Part shown: positions 18,072 through 26,800 of the stretch, piece after piece
Numbering within the stretch: the stretch's first letter is position 1
How the letters are laid out: the number at the start of each line of letters is the position of its first letter
NCBI GenBank assembly: GCA_016180645.1
Contig: JACPAV010000024.1
Location: forward strand, 72,085 to 136,084
Direction of reading: 5' to 3'
Origin: Nitrospirota bacterium
GTDB lineage: Bacteria; JACPQY01
DNA: 64,000 bases
The notes under the pieces: model-generated
What the model was told of the DNA's origin: nothing
What the model saw: the letters and a program-made list of their open reading frames with translations, nothing else
Database searches by the model: none
Position numbers and translations under genes: made by a program

Positions 18072-21000
18072 CTAGGAATCTTTGCCCTTGAGCTTCAGCT
18101 TCTTGACCCAGATGGAGAGCTGGGAGCGATCTACCCCGAGATCGCGGGCGGCCTCGGAAATATTGTTCTCCGCGCGGCGAAGGGATTCGATGATCAGTTC
18201 CCTCTGGTACTCCAGCACGGCGCTCTTGAGATTCTGACCTCTCCTCCGCCCCTGTGGCATTTCGGGAGTAGAAATGCCTTCGCCCTGGGCCAAGTCCTGG
18301 ACGTCGATTTCGGCTTCACGCGCAACGACGTGTGCCGTCCGCAGGAAGTTTTCCATCTCACGGATGTTGCCGGGCCACGGCCGGCCCATGAGAGCGGACA
18401 GGGCGCGTTTGCTGATCTTCTTGGGCGATTCCTTTTCTTCCACAGCGATCTGATCCAGAAAAGCGCGGGCGAGCGCGGGGATGTCCTCCCGCCGCTCACG
18501 CAAAGGCGGGATCTGGATCCGGTACACGCCCAGGCGGTAGTAGAGATCTTCCCGGAACGTTTTCTCCGCCACAAGGGTTTTCAAATCGCGGTTCGTGGCG
18601 GCGATGATGCGAACGTCCAACTTTCTTTCGCGCGTGTCTCCCACCCGTCGTATGACGCCATCTTGAAGAACCCGGAGGAGTTTGACCTGGAGGGGGAGGG
18701 GCAGCTCCCCGATTTCATCCAGGAACAGAGTTCCCCCTTCAGCCACTTCGAACAGGCCCGGTTTCTCCCGATCCGCCCCGGTAAACGCGCCCTTCACGTG
18801 TCCGAAGAGTTCGGACTCGAAGAGATCCTGCGGCATCGCCCCGCAATTGACCGGCACGAACGGTTTGTCTTTGCGCGGCGAATTGAAATGGATGGCTCGG
18901 GCCGCCAGTTCCTTGCCCGTTCCGCTTTCCCCTTGGAGGAGGACGGGGACTCGACTCTCCACGGCCCGATCCACGGAGAGGAGGACGCGCCGGAGGGCCG
19001 GACTCGATCCGACGATGCGTTCATACTTGTATTTCGGCTGTTCCTCGCGGATCAAGACACTGAGCTTTTCTTCGGCCTCCTCCAGCCGGGTTTCCTGTGA
19101 GGCCAATTGGTCCTTGAGTTTCCGATTCGCCTCCTCCAGTTGGTGGTTCAGCGTCTCAATCTGATCCTTGGAATCTTTCAGTTCACGAACCGTTTTTCTC
19201 AACTCGCGCTGGTCACGCACGTTTTGAGCGATCAGTTGGGCCTTGTAGATCGCCACGGCGGCAAGTTCGCTCAGGACGGAAAGCAACGGGACGTCCTGCT
19301 CGGTGAAACGTCCCGCCTTCAGACGCGTGTCCATGTACAGGGCGCCGATGGCCTCGCCGCGCATGAAGAGGGGAACGGCAATGACGGAGCGGAGCTGGAG
19401 CTGGTAGATGCTGGCGGAATCCTTGAATCGCGGATCCTTCATGGCGTCCAGTGCGATGACGGGCTGGTGCGCTTCGAGCGTTTCCTGGGCAACGGTGAGA
19501 GAAAAGTTCTCCGCGGTGTCGCGGATGTCCTTCTTGTCATGGGACCGCGCGACGCGGACCACCGGCGCACCGTTTTCCATGAGGAGGAGAAAACCGCGCT
19601 CGGCATCGGTAAACGCCAGGAGGGAATCGACGATGTCGACAAGAAGATCCTGGAGATCCAGGGCCGAATTGATCTTGCGTGCCACATCAAGGAGGTTGAA
19701 GGCCTCCGTGTCGGTCCTCCGGCGGTGGAGTGGGGGGTCAGCCGACGGTTGGGGTGGATCGGCGGGTGTGACCGTGGGTTGGACCGGAACCTGCCGTGTT
19801 CCACCGGGTTCCGGTTCCTGACCTTTGGATGGATTCCCGGCGGACCCGCCGATCACGATTCGTGACGACATGAGGGTTTTGCCTTCGGATGACATAGGGA
19901 CCTCCTCGGACGGTTCGGAAGAAGATGGGGAAGAGACTCGCTCCGGTGGCGTGAGAGCCGACCACTCGCGAACGATCTTTTCCCGGATCAACGGGTCTTT
20001 CGAGGGCGACTGATCCAGCGTCGTGAGGGCCTTTTCGAAGCAGGCACGGGCCGAGCGTGGATCGGTCTGTCGAAGAGACTTGCCCTTGGCAAAGAAGAAT
20101 CGAATTTGAACGAGGGGGGGCGATGCCTCCCCCACCTGCGGCTCGCACGCGGCCAACTCCGAGTGGGCTTCGCGGAGGAGGCCGCGGTCGGCGCGGATCT
20201 CGGCCAGTTTGAGACGGGAGAGCATGAGATCGTCGGGCATGCCGAGCCGCTGAAACAGGTCGATCGCCTGCTCGCACTCCCGTTCCGCACGGTTGAGATG
20301 GGATCGCTGCTCGAAGCATTCAGCCAGTTCGAGCCGGAGAGCGGCCTCGAGGTGGATCATCCGCAGATCTTGAGCCAGGCGAAGGGCCTCTTCATACGCA
20401 TTCTCAGCGCCGGCCATGTCCCTCGCCTGCGCCCGGAGGATGCCGAAATTGTACAGCGCGCGGGCCTCATCCGTCCGGTCTGAAATTCTTCGGAAAATCG
20501 TGAGGGCTTTCTCGTAATGCTTCGATGAAACGTCGATGTTCTGGGCTTTGTGGAAGGCGACGCCGAGGTTGACGTAGGCGAGCGCCGTTCCCCGAAGATC
20601 GCCGATTTCCTGGCTAAGGGTAGCGCACGATTGGAACAGGGAAACGGCTTCATCCAGGCGCCCCTGGGCGAGATGGGCGACGCCCAGTGAATTCAGCGCG
20701 AGGGCGTGACGGGCCGAGCGTCCGGAACCCTTCGTCTCCTCCGCATTCCGGTGAAAGAGGGGAATGGCGGACTCCATCTCTCGCCGGTAGAGATGAAACT
20801 TGGCGAGGACATGGCGAAAGGCCAGCCGTTCATCATCCGGGCATGACTTGCCTCCCGACAGATAGGAACGGCAAAGGGCGGCGGCCTCATCGTATTGGGA
20901 TTGTTCCAGAAGGATGTCGGCAAGAAGCGCATCCAGGACCGGCAGCCAACGGGAATCGAGAGCCAGTCTGGACGTGATTCCCCGGATCGCCTCGGCGGCT

Positions 21001-23375
21001 TCGTTCAAACGCCCCCCATGTCGGTAGGCGTGGGCGAGCCCCGAGGTGAGTTCGGCGCGCGCATCGAGCCCTTCGGCTTGATTGAGGAGTTGCCGGAAAG
21101 TTTCAATGGCATCCGGAAAGCGGGCGGTGGCGGATTGGGCCTGGGCCAGGAGCGTTCGGTATGTGATGGCGTCGGCCGGGGGCAAAGGCGCCGCGGCGTC
21201 GGCGTGCTCTTCGAGAAAGCGCAGGGCGGGTCCCGGCTGATGGAGCCGGACGAGGAGTTGGAGGTCCGGACGCGCAAGGGCGAACGCCTGGGCCGGTTTC
21301 CCGGCGAGGAAATATTCATGGGCCCGATCGAAGGCGGACATGCGACCATCCGCGTTGGTCTCGTTCCGACCGAAGGAGAGCTGGGTCCAGCGTTCCGCGA
21401 GCTGGAGGTGTTTGGCGGCCCGCTCCGACGGATTCATTTGCGACAGGACGGCTTCGCGGCGCACGTCACTCGCGAGCTGGGAGCCCTCCGGCCCCTGGCG
21501 GACCCAGCCGAGATCTTGAGTCCGGCGCAGATGGCTCGTGCCCAGGCCACTCAGGAGAGGATCGAGGGATTCGAGATCCTCGGCCATCATCCCTTTGGGT
21601 GACACACAGAGCCATTCCAGAATCGTCCTTTCCGGTTTGCTCAACCGCTTGAGTTCTTCCGCGAACCAGACAGAGAGATTGAGCGTGGCGTCGAGCCGGC
21701 TCCAATCCAACGTCTCGAGTTGGGCTTCGAGGTCCTCCCCGGGCCGGAGGACCTTTTCCACCAGGAGCCTGAGATACTCGACGAACAGCCCCGGCACGCC
21801 CTCCGTCTTGTCCATCAGGCGCCTCAGAAGACGGCCGGGTGGATCGGCGACTCCGAGGAGGGATTTCAACACGCCTCCGGCTTGCTCGTCGCTCCACGGC
21901 CCCAGCATCAGGGTCCGATCCAGAACGAGCCGGATCGGAAGCGCTTCCTCCGATGCGCTTGTCACCAAGAGGAAGGTGGAGCCGTCGGCCTTCGTATTCG
22001 GGTCTTCACCCAGTGTCATGCAGTAGTAGGACAGGAGTTCGCGGACATCCGCCTTCCGATCCAGGTCATCCACCAAGACGATGAGATTTCGCCGGACCGT
22101 GAGGACACTTAGCGCGGCGGCGAGTTTCTCGAGGAATTGGACGTGCTGCATGTCGGGAGTGGTTTCGAGCGACGGGGGATCGGGGGCCTCCTTGAATGTT
22201 TCCGGGAGGAGGGCCTTGAGATAGGGTGCATAGGGCCGCAGGGCAGCCGCATCCTGCGTTACCGGCAGCCTCTCGAACAATTCCGGAAGACCTGATTTCT
22301 GATCGGCGAGCGAAACGACCCTTTCATCGCGGAGTTCGGCCCATCGCCGGAACTCATCGAGAAGTTCGGATTTTCCCGTCTCCGGCCGACCCACGATGGC
22401 GCCCACGAAGAGGGGCTGGAAGGCGTTTCGGCATTCGTCGAACCATGCGCACATCTCTTTCAAGGGCGACTCCAATCCCGAGAGCATCGCCGTGGCCTTG
22501 TCCGGCAACCGCTGACGGCCGGGTTCGAGGGCGTAGCGCGTGGAGGAGCGAGCGTTGATCCGAGAAATCACCTGGTTGGCCGACCAGAAACGGTGCCTTG
22601 GATTGGGCTCCAGAAGGGTGACCAGGATTTCCCGGAACAAATCCGGCACGTCGGCGCGGAAGGCTTCGGGTGGAGGAGGCACTCGCCCGACGGTCTCCCG
22701 TACGAGTTCCTCGATGCTCTTTCCGGTGGAGCCGGCACTCGATGCCGAATCGTCCTCCGGGATTTTCTTGAAGGTCCGGCTGAACATGACCGCGAGCGAG
22801 TAGAGGTCGGCACGACCGTCCACCTGCTCGCCGAGGGCCACCTCCGGCGCGATATACGGGAACGTTCCTGCGATCAGCCCCTTTTGATTGAACCGGCTGA
22901 TTTCATCGGCGATACCGAAATCCAGAATTTTGACTTGAGGGGGCATGCTGCCGGAGCCGGGGTTGACGAGCACGTTGGAAGGCTTGATGTCGAGATGAAT
23001 GACGCCTTGGCGGTGGAGAAATTCGAGGCCTTGGAGAATCTGGACGAAGGCTTCCCATCGCGAAGGCCACGAGGCATCCCGGAGAAACTGAGAGAGGCTC
23101 GGCCCAGCCACGAGGTCTTCCGTGAGGTAATGGGTGCCTGTCGCATCATCGATCAGCAGGTCATGCACTTGGACGAGCGCCGGATGATGGAGATGGGAGA
23201 GGAGCCGCATCTCTTTGCGAAAAGATTCGTCCCCCCACTCGGTAACGTCCTTGAAGAACTCCTTGACGGCCACCTCGCGATTGAGCGTGCGATCGAACGC
23301 CCGATGGACGCGACCGAATTGTCCTTGGCCGAGGCTGTTCAATATTTCGAGCCGGCCGAAGAGCATTGTACCCAT
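18072..23375 (-). CDS. Hybrid Ser/Thr kinase - P-loop ATPase - TPR - GAF - sigma-54 activator
   Basis: The protein has about 1767 residues from the ATG at 23375, chosen because a promoter overlaps the alternative TTG at 23411. Residues 1-280 form a eukaryotic-type kinase: GQGQFG glycine loop, Lys38 in VAVK, HLDIKPSN with catalytic Asp129, DFG at 152-154, APE. A P-loop GRPETGKS (329-336) begins an AAA/STAND-like ATPase. TPR repeats fill about 680-1160 and a GAF domain 1230-1385. A complete sigma-54 AAA+ domain follows, with GESGTGKE (1482-1489) and GAFTGA (1529-1534), then a Fis-type helix-turn-helix at the C-terminus. It presumably senses a ligand or partner, phosphorylates proteins and activates sigma-54 promoters. 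The ATP-binding catalytic motifs look intact; the targets are unknown. Confidence 0.93.
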   Translation of the reverse strand: MGTMLFGRLEILNSLGQGQFGRVHRAFDRTLNREVAVKEFFKDVTEWGDESFRKEMRLLSHLHHPALVQVHDLLIDDATGTHYLTEDLVAGPSLSQFLRDASWPSRWEAFVQILQGLEFLHRQGVIHLDIKPSNVLVNPGSGSMPPQVKILDFGIADEISRFNQKGLIAGTFPYIAPEVALGEQVDGRADLYSLAVMFSRTFKKIPEDDSASSAGSTGKSIEELVRETVGRVPPPPEAFRADVPDLFREILVTLLEPNPRHRFWSANQVISRINARSSTRYALEPGRQRLPDKATAMLSGLESPLKEMCAWFDECRNAFQPLFVGAIVGRPETGKSELLDEFRRWAELRDERVVSLADQKSGLPELFERLPVTQDAAALRPYAPYLKALLPETFKEAPDPPSLETTPDMQHVQFLEKLAAALSVLTVRRNLIVLVDDLDRKADVRELLSYYCMTLGEDPNTKADGSTFLLVTSASEEALPIRLVLDRTLMLGPWSDEQAGGVLKSLLGVADPPGRLLRRLMDKTEGVPGLFVEYLRLLVEKVLRPGEDLEAQLETLDWSRLDATLNLSVWFAEELKRLSKPERTILEWLCVSPKGMMAEDLESLDPLLSGLGTSHLRRTQDLGWVRQGPEGSQLASDVRREAVLSQMNPSERAAKHLQLAERWTQLSFGRNETNADGRMSAFDRAHEYFLAGKPAQAFALARPDLQLLVRLHQPGPALRFLEEHADAAAPLPPADAITYRTLLAQAQSATARFPDAIETFRQLLNQAEGLDARAELTSGLAHAYRHGGRLNEAAEAIRGITSRLALDSRWLPVLDALLADILLEQSQYDEAAALCRSYLSGGKSCPDDERLAFRHVLAKFHLYRREMESAIPLFHRNAEETKGSGRSARHALALNSLGVAHLAQGRLDEAVSLFQSCATLSQEIGDLRGTALAYVNLGVAFHKAQNIDVSSKHYEKALTIFRRISDRTDEARALYNFGILRAQARDMAGAENAYEEALRLAQDLRMIHLEAALRLELAECFEQRSHLNRAERECEQAIDLFQRLGMPDDLMLSRLKLAEIRADRGLLREAHSELAACEPQVGEASPPLVQIRFFFAKGKSLRQTDPRSARACFEKALTTLDQSPSKDPLIREKIVREWSALTPPERVSSPSSSEPSEEVPMSSEGKTLMSSRIVIGGSAGNPSKGQEPEPGGTRQVPVQPTVTPADPPQPSADPPLHRRRTDTEAFNLLDVARKINSALDLQDLLVDIVDSLLAFTDAERGFLLLMENGAPVVRVARSHDKKDIRDTAENFSLTVAQETLEAHQPVIALDAMKDPRFKDSASIYQLQLRSVIAVPLFMRGEAIGALYMDTRLKAGRFTEQDVPLLSVLSELAAVAIYKAQLIAQNVRDQRELRKTVRELKDSKDQIETLNHQLEEANRKLKDQLASQETRLEEAEEKLSVLIREEQPKYKYERIVGSSPALRRVLLSVDRAVESRVPVLLQGESGTGKELAARAIHFNSPRKDKPFVPVNCGAMPQDLFESELFGHVKGAFTGADREKPGLFEVAEGGTLFLDEIGELPLPLQVKLLRVLQDGVIRRVGDTRERKLDVRIIAATNRDLKTLVAEKTFREDLYYRLGVYRIQIPPLRERREDIPALARAFLDQIAVEEKESPKKISKRALSALMGRPWPGNIREMENFLRTAHVVAREAEIDVQDLAQGEGISTPEMPQGRRRGQNLKSAVLEYQRELIIESLRRAENNISEAARDLGVDRSQLSIWVKKLKLKGKDS

Positions 23376-23383
23376 CTGGATGG

Positions 23384-23411
23384 ATGATAACCGGACCGTT
23401 GTGTATTGCAA
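23384..23411 (-). promoter_or_regulatory. Promoter of the kinase/sigma-54 hybrid gene
   Basis: On the minus strand TTGCAA (23411-23406) and TATCAT (23389-23384) are 16 bases apart. The -10 ends eight bases before the ATG at 23375, again predicting a near-leaderless message. Confidence 0.5.
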
Positions 23412-23441
23412 CAGTAATCGTTATGGCAGGTCACACACCTA

Positions 23442-23457
23442 TGTGACGAAAATCACC
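23442..23457. promoter_or_regulatory. CRP/FNR-family-like operator upstream of the kinase gene
   Basis: TGTGACGAAAATCACC fits TGTGA-N6-TCACA with one mismatch. It is centred about 75 bases upstream of the predicted kinase transcript start and is nearly the same word as the site at 36482. Confidence 0.4.
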
Positions 23458-23840
23458 AAGCATTGAACGATCATGGATATCATATCGTCATTACATGCAG
23501 AACAGCGCGGAACTCATGCCATACAGTTGGAACGCCGATTGCGAATGCGGGGGTATGGAAACGATCAGAACTTGCAGACAAGTGGTACAGCATGGAGGTG
23601 AAGGATGAGGAGCATTTTATCGATGCTGGCGGGAGTCTCGTCGCCGGGAACATCCGTCATGATCTGGACGTTGCAGGATTGTGCGCATGGAGCGCCCCAT
23701 CACGACGGACAAGTGACAGTGAGTCACCCACCTGCGTCGGCCGGTGCGCCTCAAACGAAACCGGCGGCTTCACCCGAATCCGGACCTGCGGAGAGCCATA
23801 TGGTGGATCGAGGCGATCACCGAAAGAGGAAGAATTCTCG
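23458..23840. other. Intergenic region before the RCC1 lipoprotein gene
   Basis: The frame of the downstream gene stays open back to 23463, but these codons do not look like a protein N-terminus and precede a better start with a signal peptide at 23841. No RNA gene, terminator or other gene is evident. Confidence 0.5.
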
Positions 23841-26800
23841 ATGATCGTGCCCCGTTTTGCCTTGAAGCGATGGGGTACCCCCCGTACACTGCGATACGGA
23901 CGGATGCAAGACTCACCTTGGACAGGAGCCACGGCATTGAATGGAGATTGGCTCTACCGGATTTTGATATGCGGGCTCGCATTTTTTCTGGCGATCGGAT
24001 TCTCCGGGTGCGGACTGACCGGCAAGGCGGGGCGGTCGGAATCGGCGAAGCCACCCGAAGCCGTGGATCCCGGCACATTGAAGGTGGAGGCGGTGTTGCC
24101 GCTGACGGTCGAGCAGGCTGCGATGCTGGAGGCGGTGAATCAGGGGTTGAGGTCGGGTGTTCGGGGTGCGGGGAAGGATGCGGGCGTGCTTGCGGATGTG
24201 CTCTGGGACGAGCAGGTTGTGGCTGAGGGTGTTCCCGCGGCGGTGCGCGGGGGAGTGAGGGGCGGCGTGCGTGGATTTGGAGAGCCCGTGGGATTGCCGG
24301 GTGCGCCGGCTCGCCCCAATGGAAACATTCCGAAATCAAAAAAGCGACAGTCCTCCGATTCGGGGGACCTCGGGATCGAGATTTCCGCCGCCGTGCCGAG
24401 ATCCATTCTTTCACCGGGCTTGCATGCCTTGGGCATCCGCATTCGAGTGGCCTCGCGCCCGGAAATGGTTCTTGCCAGTACGCTGCTTCGGACGGAAGTC
24501 GGACTGGGCGGGGGTGTCCCAGGAACGGAGACGATTGTGGAGCGCCCGGTGGAACCGGGTGAGATCCAACTGCCCGATGCGGACGGGGACGGAGTGTCGA
24601 CCCTGATGGAGATTGTTGTGATTCAAGCCGAGGTGGGTTTGGAGGCCGCGCTTCTCATGGCTGCGGATCCCGCGAGCGCACCGGCTCCGGAGCAGGCGGA
24701 AAAAGTTTTTCTTGTGCTCCAAAAAGACCTCAAGCCGTTCCTGACGAAGCAGGGGGTGCCGGAATCGTACGAACTGCCTTCGCCGGACTTGACGCCGCCG
24801 GACACCGCCGTCGTCAGTCGTGAGCCGTCAGTCGAAAGTGGTCAGGAGGTTGTTGCTGCCTTCTCGTGCAACGAGGACTTCTGCGCGTATCGCTGCTCAC
24901 TCACGGGACCGGAGCGTTTCGAGGCAAGGCCGTGCACATCACCGTTTGTCCTGAGGCTGTCGAAGGACGGTGCGTATGACCTTGCGGTCCAGGCGGCCGA
25001 TGGCTTCGGCAATGCAGACCCCACACCGGCCCGATTCTCGTTTGTCGTTCTCCCCACCTGCGTCCCCAGCGTGGAAATCTGCGACGGCAAGGACAACGAT
25101 TGCGATTCCGAGATCGACGAGGGGAACGTATGTGACACGACGCCTCCCGAGACAGCTATCAGCGTTCAGCCGTCAGCGGTCAGCAACAGGACTTCGGCCG
25201 GGTTCGAGTTCTCCTGCACTGACCCGGTAGCCGCACCCTTTATGGGTGCGTCTTTGGACGCAGGCGTAAAGCCTGCGCCTACCTGCTCCTTCTTCTGCCA
25301 ATTGGACATTGGCACGCCTTCTTCTTGCGCGTCACCCCTTACGCTCTCTCTCCTCTCGGACGGCAGCCACACCTTCTCCGTCCACGCCGTCGACACGGCG
25401 GGGAACAAGGATCCCACACCGGCGACGTTCACGTGGACGGTGGACACGACGCCCCCGGACACAGCGATCAGCGATCAGCCGCCGGCGGTCAGCAACCAGA
25501 CCTCGGCCACCTTCAAGTTCACGTCGCCTGACACGGCGGCAACATTCCAGTGCTCCACGGACAATGGAACGTATTCTGCCTGCGTGAGCCCGCTCGTCCT
25601 GAGCGTGTCGAAGGACGCGGGCCACACGTTTGCCGTGCGGTCCATCGATCCTGCGGGGAACACCGACCCCACGCCGGTTTCCTATGCGTGGTCGGTGGAC
25701 ACGACGGCGCCAACCGTAGCGATCAGCTCTCAGCCGTCAGCTATCAGCGGATCAACGACTGCGACGTTCACGTTCACGTGCAACGATTCTTCCTGCACGT
25801 TGGAGTGTTCACTCGACACTGCGGCCTTTGCGGCATGCACCTCGCCGAAGAGTTACACGGGGCTCTCGGGGGGATCGCATACGTTCCAAGTGCAGGCGAA
25901 AGACGCGGCGGGGAACACGGGACCGGCGGCCTCCTCCACGTGGACAATCGATGTAACTCCTCCGACGTTCTCGGGTCTGGTCTCGGCCACCGCGGTTGCG
26001 ACGTACCAGATCAACCTGGCGTGGTCCGCGGCGACGGACAACGTCAGTGCGAGCTCGAGCCTCGTGTACAAGATCTGCATGAGCACGACGAGGGGAGCGT
26101 GCGGCAGCTCGTTCGTAACGTCCTACACGACCTCCGCCGGTGCAACGAGCTACTCCGTCAGCGGCCTGAGCACCGGGACCTCCTACTACTTCATGGTCAA
26201 GGCGGTGGACACGGTGAATAATGCGGATGCAAATGGGACCGAGAGGTCGGCCATGACGTGGGGCACGAGGATAGCCCAGGCCGTCACCAATCACTTTGGG
26301 CAGCATGCCTGCACGTTGCTGTCGAACGGAACCGCCCGGTGCTGGGGCGACAATGTCTACGGACAACTGGGTGACGGTTCGTCCGTCAGCATGCAGACCG
26401 CTCCGGTGGCCGTAACAAGTCTGACCGGTGCCGTCGCGCTGTCGGGGGCTCGAAATCATACGTGCGGTCTGCTGGCGGACGGCTCCGTCCGGTGTTGGGG
26501 AAAGAACGACTTTGGACAATTGGGTGACGGATCGACGGTGTTGAGGTCCGTGCCTACGGCCGTCTCATCCCTGACGAGCGCGGTGCAGGTTGCGGGAGGC
26601 CACTTTTTCTCCTGCGGGTTGGTGTCGGGCGGCTCGGTCCGGTGCTGGGGCAGCGATCAGTACGGGCAGTTGGGGGACGGATCGTCCAACAACAGCAAGA
26701 GCACGCCCGTGGCGGTTTCGAGCCTGACGAACGCGATTGCCGTGGCATCGGGAGGCTATCACACTTGCGCGTTGTTGCCTGATGGCACGGTCAAGTGCTG

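Noticed and set aside
23376-23411. TTG start of the kinase hybrid at 23411
   Set aside because: The TTG is part of the TTGCAA -35 box of the promoter that serves the ATG at 23375.
23463-23840. N-terminal extension of the RCC1 lipoprotein
   Set aside because: Codons before 23841 show no protein-like pattern, and the signal peptide would be buried 170 residues inside.
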